In this document: positions 1-7,223 of the stretch, piece after piece
How positions within the stretch are numbered: position 1 is the stretch's first letter
Layout of the letters: each line of letters opens with the position of its first letter
DNA from: Flavobacteriales bacterium
Lineage (GTDB): Bacteria > Bacteroidota > Bacteroidia > Flavobacteriales_D > Crocinitomicaceae
Assembly: GCA_947461185.1 (NCBI GenBank)
Contig: CANHJY010000010.1
Location: 1-15,528 of the forward strand
Length of the DNA stretch: 15,528 nt
Direction: 5' to 3'
The notes under the pieces: model-generated
What the model was told of the DNA's origin: nothing
What the model saw: only the letters and a program-made list of their open reading frames with translations
Database searches by the model: none
Program-made: the position numbers and the translations under genes

Positions 1-1
1 A

Positions 2-883
2 ATGAAAGCATACGTTTTTCCCGGACAGGGTGCTCAATTCTCTGGAATGGGCAAAGATTTATATGACAAATCTGAATTAGCAAAAGAACTGTTTCATAGC
101 GCAAATGATATTCTTGGATTCGAAATTTCCAAAGTGATGTTTGAAGGAACAGATGAGGAATTAAAACAAACGAAAGTTACGCAGCCTGCTATCTTTCTTC
201 ATTCAACAATTCTAGCAAAATGTCTTGGAGATCAGTTTAGACCAGATATGGTTGCCGGGCATTCATTGGGTGAATTTTCAGCACTGGTTGCCAACAAGAC
301 ATTAAGTTTTGAAGATGGCCTTTCATTAGTCTACAAACGTGCTTTGGCTATGCAAAAGGCATGTGAAATACAACCTTCAACTATGGCCGCGATTTTAGGT
401 CTTGAGGATGCTCAAGTAGAAGAAATATGTGCAGCTGTCGGCGGTATTGTTGTGGCCGCAAACTATAATTGTCCTGGTCAATTGGTTATTTCTGGTGCTG
501 TGCCAGCTGTTGAGGAGGCATGTACTCGTTTGACAGAAGCAGGAGCAAAAAGGGCAATGATTTTGCAAGTGGGAGGGGCATTCCATTCACCTTTAATGGA
601 ACCAGCAAGAGAAGAATTGGCTGCAGCAATAGAAGCAACGAATTTTAATCAACCGATCTGCTCAGTTTATCAAAATGTAACGGCAAATGGGGTAAGTAAC
701 CCAGATGAAATAAAGAATAATTTGGTTGCTCAGTTAACAGCTCCAGTGCGTTGGACGCAAACGATGCATCAAATGCTTGCTGATGGTGCATCTGAAGTAG
801 TTGAGGTTGGTCCAGGAAAAGTGTTGCAAGGATTGTTTAAAAAAGTAGATCGAGGTTTCCCTTGTTCTAGCGCTGAAATTTAA
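2..883 (+). CDS. fabD: Malonyl-CoA:ACP transacylase (FabD)
   Basis: This 293-residue protein transfers malonyl from CoA to acyl carrier protein, the step that supplies extender units to type II fatty acid synthesis in the cytosol. The N-terminal PGQGAQ motif (residues 7-12) carries the oxyanion Gln. The nucleophile elbow GHSLG is at 86-90 with Ser88. The conserved Arg is at 113 and the catalytic His at 195 (GAFHSPLM). A GPGKVL stretch near the C-terminus is also typical. Length matches the usual 290-310 residues. The ATG is the second base of the window, but starting at MKAYVFPGQG is normal for this family, so the gene is probably complete; its promoter is outside. It has its own terminator just downstream, so it is not co-transcribed with the next gene. 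Confidence 0.97.
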   Translation: MKAYVFPGQGAQFSGMGKDLYDKSELAKELFHSANDILGFEISKVMFEGTDEELKQTKVTQPAIFLHSTILAKCLGDQFRPDMVAGHSLGEFSALVANKTLSFEDGLSLVYKRALAMQKACEIQPSTMAAILGLEDAQVEEICAAVGGIVVAANYNCPGQLVISGAVPAVEEACTRLTEAGAKRAMILQVGGAFHSPLMEPAREELAAAIEATNFNQPICSVYQNVTANGVSNPDEIKNNLVAQLTAPVRWTQTMHQMLADGASEVVEVGPGKVLQGLFKKVDRGFPCSSAEI

Positions 884-904
884 TCGTTTACAATTGAATT
901 TTAT

Positions 905-934
905 AAAAGCTGTTCCATTGGTTCAGCTTTTTTT
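905..934 (+). terminator. Rho-independent terminator after fabD
   Basis: Perfect 8-bp inverted repeat AAAAGCTG / CAGCTTTT (905-912 and 924-931) with an 11-nt loop, running into a T-tract (928-934). It begins 21 bp after the fabD stop codon and lies inside the 5' extension of the next open frame, which argues that the next gene starts later. Confidence 0.8.
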
Positions 935-983
935 ATGGAATATAAAATATGTTGCATCTATAAGGAAACTAAAATTTAGAATT

Positions 984-1703
984 ATGAAAAAGTTGCTTAT
1001 TATTGGATTTATACTATCGATGCATAGTGTATTTGCTCAAGATCTTACAGGAGAAGTTGTTGGAACCCTAGTAGAAAAAAATGGAACTCCGATAATAGGA
1101 GCCAATGTATTCATAATAGATCAAGACAGGAAATATCAGGCCATGTCAGCAACAGATGGAAGATTTAGAATTTCTGGAATTCCTGCTGGAGAATATGCCA
1201 TGAATATTCGTTTCTTACAAGATACAATGAGAAATATTCCTGTAAATATTCCTATGGATGGATTTTATAATGCAGGGACTGTATATTTCGACGGTGCAAC
1301 TGTTTTAGGTGATATTATCATAGACGGCGACGGAGATCGAATCAAACTTGTTTACGGTTCGATTCCTATTAAGGAAATTTCTGGTGAGGAAATTGAACAA
1401 AGTCCAGTTAAATTCAGTGTTGCTGCGTTGGCTACTTCTATCAATTCTGATGTAAAAATGGCAGATGATGGAGAGTTGATTTTTAGAGGGGCACGAAAAG
1501 GAGATATGGTTTATTTGTTAGATGGAATTAAAGGTCGAGAAATTAGCAATGTTCCTAGTTGTGCAATTGGCAGGATGATGGTATATACTGGAGGTCTACC
1601 CGCAAAGTACGGTGACACGCTTGGAGGAGTGATAGTTTTGGAAACAAAAAGTTATTTCGATCTTTATCGTGCTTGGGAAAAAGAAGAATTGAAAAATAAA
1701 TGA
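984..1703 (+). CDS. Secreted protein with CarboxypepD-regulatory-like domain and TonB plug, no barrel
   Basis: A 239-residue exported protein. Residues 1-19 are a signal peptide ending VFAQ, which fixes the ATG at 984; an in-frame ATG at 894 would put 30 extra residues before the signal and span the fabD terminator. Residues about 22-105 look like the carboxypeptidase-regulatory-like beta-sandwich (GTPIIGANVFI, then ATDGRFRISGIPAGEY) found at the N-terminus of Bacteroidota TonB-dependent receptors. Residues about 130-223 look like a receptor plug: FRGARKGDMVYLLDG, then VYTGGLPAKYGDTLGGVIVL. The protein then ends 16 residues later. Normal SusC-like receptors continue for 600 or more residues of beta-barrel, and the DNA downstream encodes manC on the other strand. 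A terminator follows within 26 bp, so the short form seems deliberate rather than a fresh truncation. Function is unknown; it could be a periplasmic partner of TonB or of a receptor, or a fixed remnant. Confidence 0.9.
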   Translation: MKKLLIIGFILSMHSVFAQDLTGEVVGTLVEKNGTPIIGANVFIIDQDRKYQAMSATDGRFRISGIPAGEYAMNIRFLQDTMRNIPVNIPMDGFYNAGTVYFDGATVLGDIIIDGDGDRIKLVYGSIPIKEISGEEIEQSPVKFSVAALATSINSDVKMADDGELIFRGARKGDMVYLLDGIKGREISNVPSCAIGRMMVYTGGLPAKYGDTLGGVIVLETKSYFDLYRAWEKEELKNK

Positions 1704-1728
1704 TTTTTCTTTATAAACCAATTGAAAG

Positions 1729-1756
1729 GGTCGTCCTCGGACGGCCATTTTTATTT
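1729..1756 (+). terminator. Rho-independent terminator after the plug-domain gene
   Basis: GC-rich hairpin GGTCGTC / GACGGCC (1729-1735 and 1740-1746, one G-U pair) with a CTCG tetraloop, followed by ATTTTTATTT. It lies 25 bp past the plug-protein stop and just beyond the stop of the convergent manC gene. The minus-strand flank (CCTTTCAATT) is a poor U-tract, so it mainly serves the plus strand. Confidence 0.82.
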
Positions 1757-2839
1757 AAAGAAATCTGGACTTTTTTGCTCAGCAACTTTTAGATACGCTT
1801 TAATTAATTGTTCATTTTCTGACTTTAATACTAGTAGCATATTATCAGATTCAACAACAATGTAATTCTCCAAACCATCTAAAACTACCAGTTTATTGTC
1901 TGGGACATTGATCATACAGTTTTTAGATTGGAAAAGATGTACGTGTTTACCAATAATTGCATTTTCTGTATCTTGTTTAGGAAGATGCTCAATCAAGGAT
2001 CCCCATGTACCCAAATCACTCCAGTCGAAGTCTGCAACGACAACTTCTAAATTTTCAGCATGTTCCATTACTGCATAATCAATCGAAATATCCTCGCATT
2101 TTTCAAAAGCTTCATCAACATTTTCTTGTTCACGATCTGTTCCATAAAAACTCAAATCATTGGCAAAAAGTTCGTGTAAATGAGGTTGAAATTTAGCTAA
2201 TGCCTCAAGAACCGTTTCAGCTTGCCAAATAAAAATTCCCGAATTCCATAAATAATTTCCTTCGTTAAGAAAAAAATTAGCGGTTTCCAAATTGGGTTTT
2301 TCGCGAAATTGTTTAACTGGAAGTACTTGTCCTCCTGAAATATGCTCGTTTTTATTACATTCAATGTAACCATAACCTGTATCAGGTCGTGTTGGTTGAA
2401 TGCCGAGTGTTACAATACTTTTATGCTTTTCAGCACTGTTGATGGCAATGTTAATTATTTCTTCAAATCGCTGATCTTGAATGATTAAATGATCAGATGG
2501 GCTCACAACCAACGTTGCATGTGGATCGATAGCTTTGATTTTAGCGGCGGCATAAGCAATACAAGGTGCTGTGTTTTTGCGCACAGGTTCGCATAGAATC
2601 TGTTTCTCGGAAATTTGTGGCAGTTGCTCTTTTACCAAATCGGCATAGGACGCATTGGTAAGAATAAAGATGTTTGCTTCTGGGGCTATCTTTTTTAATC
2701 GGTCGTAAGTCATTTGCAATAAACTTTTACCAATTCCTAAAACGTCTAAAAATTGTTTCGGCTTGTTCGGAGTAGACATTGGCCAAAATCTGCTGCCGAT
2801 TCCACCAGCCATAATTACACAATAGTTGGAATGTTTCAT
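1751..2839 (-). CDS. manC: Mannose-1-phosphate guanylyltransferase
   Basis: A 362-residue cytosolic enzyme making GDP-mannose from mannose-1-phosphate and GTP, the donor for mannose- and fucose-containing surface glycans. The nucleotidyltransferase signature is at 11-30 (AGGIGSRFWPMS then PKQF). PSDH, a metal/nucleotide-binding motif, is at 114-117, FREKP at 178-182, NSGIF at 199-203, DYAVME at 254-259 and DFDWSDLGTW at 270-279; all are characteristic of the GMP branch. It ends before any phosphomannose isomerase domain, so it is the short single-function form. The ATG at 2839 is preferred over an in-frame one at 2914: homologous sequence begins there, and it overlaps the stop of the upstream sprT-like gene in an ATGA arrangement, which implies translational coupling. 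Confidence 0.95.
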   Translation of the reverse strand: MKHSNYCVIMAGGIGSRFWPMSTPNKPKQFLDVLGIGKSLLQMTYDRLKKIAPEANIFILTNASYADLVKEQLPQISEKQILCEPVRKNTAPCIAYAAAKIKAIDPHATLVVSPSDHLIIQDQRFEEIINIAINSAEKHKSIVTLGIQPTRPDTGYGYIECNKNEHISGGQVLPVKQFREKPNLETANFFLNEGNYLWNSGIFIWQAETVLEALAKFQPHLHELFANDLSFYGTDREQENVDEAFEKCEDISIDYAVMEHAENLEVVVADFDWSDLGTWGSLIEHLPKQDTENAIIGKHVHLFQSKNCMINVPDNKLVVLDGLENYIVVESDNMLLVLKSENEQLIKAYLKVAEQKSPDFFK

Positions 2840-3477
2840 GTATAGTTTTGAATAAGTTGAACTTGTGCCAATGCATTCACAAGAAATGATCGGTTGGAGT
2901 TGATTTCCTGACAAATATATCTTTTCCTTCTTAAAGGTCCTTTTATAAATTGTTTACCATTCAACGTAAAAACCGCATTATTCGGTAAACGCTCCAATAA
3001 TTCAATACCTTCTTTAGAAATATCGTATCGATGCAATACTCGACTTAATTGATGGTCGGAGCAAGAAGAGGCCTTCGTATTTACTAATGAGTTTACCAGT
3101 GCTTCTTCAATATCCTTAGGTAATTTTTTACTATTTATAATGGGGAGCAGTAAGGTTCTAAAGTTATTTTTCCATTCCTGTCCATGCGGAGCTACTTTAC
3201 GGCCGTGATTTTCAAATGTTGTTAAGTGAGCAAATTCATGAAGTGTAGTGATGAGAAAGGCATATGGATTAAGGTCTCCATTAATTGTAATTTGATGCTT
3301 TTCACCATTGATGCCTGCCCGAAAATCGCCTAATTTAGTTTTTCTACCTTTTACAATTTTAAATCGAACCGTATTGCCAAGAAATAATTCGACAACATCA
3401 TCAACAAAAGGGGAGGGCAGGTATTTCGAAAATGCTAATGTTACTTGCTCCCGACGTTTTAATGGTTCTTTTCTCAC
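2836..3477 (-). CDS. SprT-like zinc metalloprotein
   Basis: A 213-residue protein of the SprT-like family, related to the protease domain of SPRTN/Spartan. The zinc motif HEFAH is at residues 80-84, with a likely third ligand at His98 in PHGQEW; the block between, with HGRKVAPHG, matches the family. The C-terminus (FTLNGKQF, KRYICQ) resembles the family's zinc ribbon region but lacks a full four-cysteine set. The start is a GTG: a TGA stop lies in frame two codons upstream, and there is no ATG soon after. It overlaps manC by 4 bp (ATGA), so the two are co-transcribed. SprT-like proteins are presumed peptidases; the bacterial substrate is not well defined and nothing here shows a link to GDP-mannose chemistry. 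Confidence 0.88.
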   Translation of the reverse strand: MRKEPLKRREQVTLAFSKYLPSPFVDDVVELFLGNTVRFKIVKGRKTKLGDFRAGINGEKHQITINGDLNPYAFLITTLHEFAHLTTFENHGRKVAPHGQEWKNNFRTLLLPIINSKKLPKDIEEALVNSLVNTKASSCSDHQLSRVLHRYDISKEGIELLERLPNNAVFTLNGKQFIKGPLRRKRYICQEINSNRSFLVNALAQVQLIQNYT

Positions 3478-3481
3478 AATT

Positions 3482-3489
3482 CAAAATTA
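3482..3489 (-). promoter_or_regulatory. Candidate -7 box for sprT-manC
   Basis: TAATTTTG on the minus strand matches the Bacteroidota -7 consensus TAnnTTTG exactly. It ends 4 nt before the GTG of the sprT-like gene, which would place the transcript start at or next to the start codon. No clear -33 TTG was found at the expected distance, and the region is AT-rich, so this is tentative. Confidence 0.35.
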
Positions 3490-3555
3490 GAAGAAATCAA
3501 CATGGTTTCATTGGAAAGTTTTCAGCTTTAATATGTGAATGACGGAAATATAGAT

Positions 3556-3563
3556 TAATTTAG
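3556..3563 (+). promoter_or_regulatory. Candidate -7 box for mlaEF
   Basis: TAATTTAG resembles TAnnTTTG with one mismatch and ends 4 nt before the mlaE GTG. The same box at the same distance precedes an in-frame ATG of recQ (11873). No convincing -33 element is seen. Confidence 0.3.
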
Positions 3564-3567
3564 GATT

Positions 3568-4308
3568 GTGAAAACGATAGGTCACATAGGAAAATATTTT
3601 TTAATGATGTGGGTGGTCCTCTCGCGACCAGACAAGTTTTCAATTTTCTGGAAACGCATCTTTAACGAAATACAGTTGATTGGAATCAATTCCATTTTTA
3701 TTGTGGCATTGATGTCTACTTTCATGGGAGCGGTAATTGCACTTCAGACTGCATCAAACATTGATAACCCATTGCTGCCTGATTATACGGTAGGTTATAT
3801 CACCCAGTCAAGTACAATTTTAGAATTTTCACCAACCATAATTTCCTTAATTCTAGCAGGTAAAGTTGGTTCAAATGTATCCTCCGAGATTGGAACAATG
3901 CGCGTAACGGAACAAATTGATGCCTTGGAGATTATGGGTGTGAATTCTTTGTCTTTTTTGGTGCTTCCAAAAGTTGTAGCAGCCGTATTTTTCTTCCCTA
4001 TTTTGGTTATTTTTTCAATGGCATTAAGTCTTATAGGTGGTTGGATTGCTCTTGTCGTTTCTGGATTACTCACAACTGAAACATACATATTAGGGATTCG
4101 ATCATTTTTCGAGGTGTATAATGTCTTTTATGCGTTGACAAAAACTGTTGTTTTTGGATTCTTGATTGTGTCAATAGCTTCCTATTATGGTTACTATACA
4201 AAAGGAGGCGCCCTAGATGTAGGTAAATCCTCAACGCAAGCGGTCGTTAGCAGTAGTATCGCAATATTGATAGCCAATTTCATACTAACCCAATTGATGT
4301 TGCTATGA
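3568..4308 (+). CDS. mlaE: MlaE-family ABC transporter permease
   Basis: A 246-residue inner-membrane permease of the Mla/MCE lipid transport system, which moves phospholipids between inner and outer membranes with an ATPase and a periplasmic MCE protein. About five hydrophobic segments are visible (roughly 36-60, 86-100, 132-170, 190-208, 225-245). The family signature lies at about 86-124: EFSPT, AGKVGSNVSSEIGTM, VTEQIDALEIMG. A second conserved stretch is GALDVGKSSTQAVVSSS (about 214-230). The start is a GTG; the amphipathic beginning MKTIGHIGKYFLMM matches what is usual for the family, so a later ATG at residue 13 is less likely. Its stop overlaps the mlaF start (ATGA), so both subunits should be made together. 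The MCE partner is not adjacent. Confidence 0.93.
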   Translation: MKTIGHIGKYFLMMWVVLSRPDKFSIFWKRIFNEIQLIGINSIFIVALMSTFMGAVIALQTASNIDNPLLPDYTVGYITQSSTILEFSPTIISLILAGKVGSNVSSEIGTMRVTEQIDALEIMGVNSLSFLVLPKVVAAVFFFPILVIFSMALSLIGGWIALVVSGLLTTETYILGIRSFFEVYNVFYALTKTVVFGFLIVSIASYYGYYTKGGALDVGKSSTQAVVSSSIAILIANFILTQLMLL

Positions 4309-5072
4309 TAGAAGTAGTTAATGTAAATAAATCATTTGGGAAAAATCAAGTGTTATTTGATATTAACGCCACTTTTGAGAAAGGAAAGGTGAACATGATT
4401 ATTGGTCAATCTGGTCATGGTAAATCGGTTTTAGCAAAATGTATCGTTGGGCTTCATGAAGTAGATTCTGGAAAAATTTTATTCGATGGAAGAGATTTTT
4501 CTGGAATGAGTCGAAAACAACGAAAAGAAATTCGAACAGAAATAGGGATGTTATTTCAAGGTTCTGCGCTTTTTGATTCGATGACAGTTGAGGAAAATGT
4601 AATGTTTCCGCTTTCTATGTTTACTAAAATGTCAAAGAAGGAAATGCAAGTTCGAGCTGACTTCTGCCTTGAGCGAGTGAACTTATCCAAAGCAAGTAAG
4701 TTGTTGCCATCAGAATGCAGCGGTGGGATGCAGAAGCGCATTGGTATTGCCAGAGCAATTGCAATGAATCCAAAATATTTATTCTGCGATGAACCCAATT
4801 CAGGTTTAGATCCCAAAACATCCATAATTATTGATGGATTAATAAGAGAAATTACGGATGAATACAATATTACAACAATAGTAATTTCGCATGATATGAA
4901 CTCAGTAATAGAAATTGCAGACAATATTCTTTTTATCCATCATGGGAAAAATTGGTGGCAAGGAGATCGCAAATCTATTCTTTCAACTGAAAATCCTGAA
5001 GTAGTTAGTTTTGTTTATGCTTCTGAATTCATGAAAGAAATTCGATCCAATATACGTGAGGCAAGGGTTTAG
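4305..5072 (+). CDS. mlaF: MlaF-family ABC transporter ATP-binding protein
   Basis: A 255-residue cytoplasmic ATPase that should power the MlaE permease. Walker A is GQSGHGKS (34-41), Q-loop Gln85 in FQGSALFD, signature SGGMQKR (139-145), Walker B YLFCDEP (158-164) and switch His196 (ISHDMNS). The GSALFDSMTVEENV stretch is typical of the Mla/Ttg2A subfamily. Small deviations are Cys138 where the signature usually has Leu (ECSGGMQ rather than LSGGM) and Cys161 just before the Walker B Asp; both catalytic acids, D162 and E163, are present, so it should be active. The gene overlaps mlaE by 4 bp and ends 24 bp from the convergent BamA-like gene. Confidence 0.94.
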   Translation: MIEVVNVNKSFGKNQVLFDINATFEKGKVNMIIGQSGHGKSVLAKCIVGLHEVDSGKILFDGRDFSGMSRKQRKEIRTEIGMLFQGSALFDSMTVEENVMFPLSMFTKMSKKEMQVRADFCLERVNLSKASKLLPSECSGGMQKRIGIARAIAMNPKYLFCDEPNSGLDPKTSIIIDGLIREITDEYNITTIVISHDMNSVIEIADNILFIHHGKNWWQGDRKSILSTENPEVVSFVYASEFMKEIRSNIREARV

Positions 5073-5073
5073 A

Positions 5074-5105
5074 TTTTTCTGAGGATTTATTGGTAATCAG
5101 AAAAA
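5074..5105. repeat. Inverted repeat between convergent mlaF and BamA-like genes
   Basis: Perfect 9-bp arms TTTTTCTGA (5074-5082) and TCAGAAAAA (5097-5105) around a 14-nt loop; the right arm includes the BamA-like stop codon. It sits where two genes converge and may end both transcripts. However, the T-tract is on the 5' side and the A-tract on the 3' side in either direction, so it is not a textbook intrinsic terminator. Confidence 0.5.
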
Positions 5106-6791
5106 AGCAATATAACCGAAATGGATTTTACTATTTCTCAATAAAATTTGATTTTCAAGTTGTTTGCCAAGTGCTAATGATATTGAAAAAATACCGAGAT
5201 TGGTCCCAAATGATAATCCAGCACCTAAGCCAAAAGGCGTATCTCTTTTGTATTCGATAGCAATATTTTCATAAATACCTTGGTCATAAAAAGCAAAAAC
5301 AGCAGAATTCTTGTCCAATAAAAATCTGTATTCAACTGAAAATACACTTTTTGAAGAAGCGAAAATTTCTTCTTCATTAAATCCTCTCAAGGTTTGAAGA
5401 CCGCCAAATCGAAACAGTTCATTTTGAAAAATTTCAGGGGCATAATAGAAATCACTTTTATTAGATAATTTAACGATATTTCTTTTAGAAATCGGGATAT
5501 ACCAATCTAAATTAAAAGACAATTTATAGGTGGTGGTATTTATCCATTCCAATGAATCGAATAATCTAGATTTCCTTTTTCCAATCGTTAGGTCTCCGTA
5601 TAAATTGAAACCTTTTGTGGGATTTGGAATGTAATCCAGAGATTTTTTTTGAATACCAATTCCATAACTATCACTTTTTATATTAGAGAGATTTAAAAAA
5701 CTACTATTTGCATACCCAGATTTAAGTACATTGGAAGTAAAATTCTGATAAAACCCTTTTATTTCAGTGCCATTTTTCAATGAATAATTAATACCCGCTA
5801 CAGACCGAAGTTCTATAAACGTTGAATCTCTTTTATACAAACTAAATTGAGCATCAATTCCGAAAGACGTTTTAAATAAATAAGGAAGTTTTAAAGAGGT
5901 ATTCAAGGCCTGTGTCTGTGCTTGTATATTCCTCCAATTCAATACAAACTGTTCACTTCTTCGTAAAACATTAATTAATTTCAAATTAATTTCACCTGTT
6001 AAATTGATTTTGGAATTGTTAGGATTGGGTTGTAGCCCCAAGGCGCCATTGATTGAACTTATCCCTTTTGATTTTAAAAATAAAAAAATCTCTAAGCCTT
6101 CAGGAGTAAATAAATATTCAGATGGTTTTATTTGCTCTAAGTATGCCTGTTGAAGGATAATATTGTTGATATTTGATACCATTTCATGTTTGTAAAGGTC
6201 TCCTTTGCGTATAGCTGTTACTTTAGAAATGAGAATAGATGAAATTGTAGAATCCCCTTTAACATGTATCTCAGAGATAGGGTATTTTAGACCTGGCTGG
6301 ATAATTAATTTTGCCGATGATAATCCATTTCTGTTACTGAAGCTATCCAAATAAATTTTGCAAAAAGGAAACCCTGAATTCAAATATTGATCTTGAATAT
6401 CTTGGATTATTTCTGTAATAACTTTGGGCCTAAATGTTAAGTTTAATAGTAATTTTTCTTTTTGTGCAGACCTTATTGGAAGTGATTCTAAGTATTGAAT
6501 TTCTGGTTTCAATTTGATTTCTTCAAATTTTTCTCCTAAATAAAATATAATGTTTACTGTATTCTTATTAAAATGAATGGAGTCAATTCCTGAAAGTAAA
6601 TATCCTTTTTTTACAGCTTTTGAGCATAATTTGTCTAAAGCAGTAATGGCCGCTAGTGAGTCTCGGTATTTTAATTTGAATTCTTTTGTGATGAATTGGT
6701 AATCTGTATTCGAGAATTCTAAAGCATATTCTTTTTGTCCTATTGAAACAATAGGATAAAAAACTAAAAATAGAATAATCCAATTTCTCAT
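5097..6791 (-). CDS. Short BamA/TamA-family outer-membrane beta-barrel protein
   Basis: A 564-residue exported protein. Residues 1-19 form a signal peptide ending in SIGQ, which favours the ATG at 6791 over an in-frame ATG at 6842. No cysteine follows the signal, so it is not a lipoprotein. Residues about 92-245 look like one or two POTRA repeats (KYPISEIHVKGD, then a helical stretch and EGLEIFLFLK). From about 246 there are alternating beta-strands. The loop motif FGGLQTLRGF at 462-471 corresponds to the conserved RGF motif of BamA, TamA and FhaC, and the protein ends in Phe-Phe, like a beta-signal. It is far shorter than a five-POTRA BamA, and without a lipobox it is unlike the lipidated TamL of Bacteroidota. 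It is probably an accessory Omp85 protein involved in outer-membrane insertion or secretion. No secreted partner is adjacent. Confidence 0.85.
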   Translation of the reverse strand: MRNWIILFLVFYPIVSIGQKEYALEFSNTDYQFITKEFKLKYRDSLAAITALDKLCSKAVKKGYLLSGIDSIHFNKNTVNIIFYLGEKFEEIKLKPEIQYLESLPIRSAQKEKLLLNLTFRPKVITEIIQDIQDQYLNSGFPFCKIYLDSFSNRNGLSSAKLIIQPGLKYPISEIHVKGDSTISSILISKVTAIRKGDLYKHEMVSNINNIILQQAYLEQIKPSEYLFTPEGLEIFLFLKSKGISSINGALGLQPNPNNSKINLTGEINLKLINVLRRSEQFVLNWRNIQAQTQALNTSLKLPYLFKTSFGIDAQFSLYKRDSTFIELRSVAGINYSLKNGTEIKGFYQNFTSNVLKSGYANSSFLNLSNIKSDSYGIGIQKKSLDYIPNPTKGFNLYGDLTIGKRKSRLFDSLEWINTTTYKLSFNLDWYIPISKRNIVKLSNKSDFYYAPEIFQNELFRFGGLQTLRGFNEEEIFASSKSVFSVEYRFLLDKNSAVFAFYDQGIYENIAIEYKRDTPFGLGAGLSFGTNLGIFSISLALGKQLENQILLRNSKIHFGYIAFF

Positions 6792-6925
6792 TTTGAAAGA
6801 AACGGTTCGAAAAATAAGATATTTTAATTCATTAAGAATCAATTGTGAATATTATTTTACCAACCCACGTTATAAAATTATTAAATTAGCGTTTGGTAAG
6901 TTGAATTAACTTAAAACAGTCTAGA

Positions 6926-7066
6926 ATGAAAAAAATAATAACATTGGCAATTATCAGTTCGATTCTAACGCTTTCAATAAGCGCTTGCGGATCAACAACG
7001 GGAGGTTGTGACGCGTATGGAAGTACCCAAAATGCTGAAAAAACTCAAGATTTAGCCTCTAAATAG
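6926..7066 (+). CDS. 46-residue lipoprotein with CDAYG motif
   Basis: A tiny open frame with strong signs of being real: a Lys-rich start and hydrophobic signal (MKKIITLAIISSILTLSIS), a lipobox ending in Cys21, and a short polar mature part CGSTTGGCDAYGSTQNAEK. It is followed directly by a strong terminator, and its upstream region is shared with the divergent BamA-like gene. The mature chain is only 26 residues, with a second cysteine at 28, so after lipidation it would be a short surface or periplasmic peptide tail. I do not recognise the family and assign no function. Confidence 0.75.
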   Translation: MKKIITLAIISSILTLSISACGSTTGGCDAYGSTQNAEKTQDLASK

Positions 7067-7088
7067 TTTTTAAATAAAGAATTTTAAC

Positions 7089-7114
7089 GGAGATGTTTTC
7101 GCATCTCCTTTTTT
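7089..7114 (+). terminator. Rho-independent terminator after the small lipoprotein gene
   Basis: Perfect 7-bp stem GGAGATG / CATCTCC (7089-7095 and 7102-7108) with a TTTTCG loop, followed by six T (7109-7114). It lies 22 bp after the stop codon. On the minus strand the hairpin is followed by GTTAAAATT, a weaker signal that might also help end the tatC-to-lipoprotein transcript. Confidence 0.88.
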
Positions 7115-7223
7115 CGTTATAAAAGTTATCAGTAGCGCTTCCTTTAACGATAAATTAAGACATAATTAGAACGAATAAGAACCAATTCCCAATCAAACCA
7201 ATCAACTGTATATAACCTAGTGC

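Noticed and set aside
894..983. Upstream in-frame extension of the plug-protein gene
   Set aside because: It runs through the fabD terminator and would place 30 residues before an obvious signal peptide at 984.
1311..1345. DGDGD stretch in the plug protein as a calcium-binding loop
   Set aside because: It is a single short acidic run in the linker between the two domains and does not fit a complete EF-hand or similar loop.
4556..4924. Minus-strand open frame across mlaF, and similar frames across other genes
   Set aside because: These lie fully opposite or out of frame with well-identified genes and show no independent motifs or signals.
7115..7223. Possible small RNA or repeat cluster (several CCAAT-like words near 7178-7203)
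   Set aside because: The words are short, irregularly spaced and form no convincing fold; I see only a spacer between convergent transcripts.
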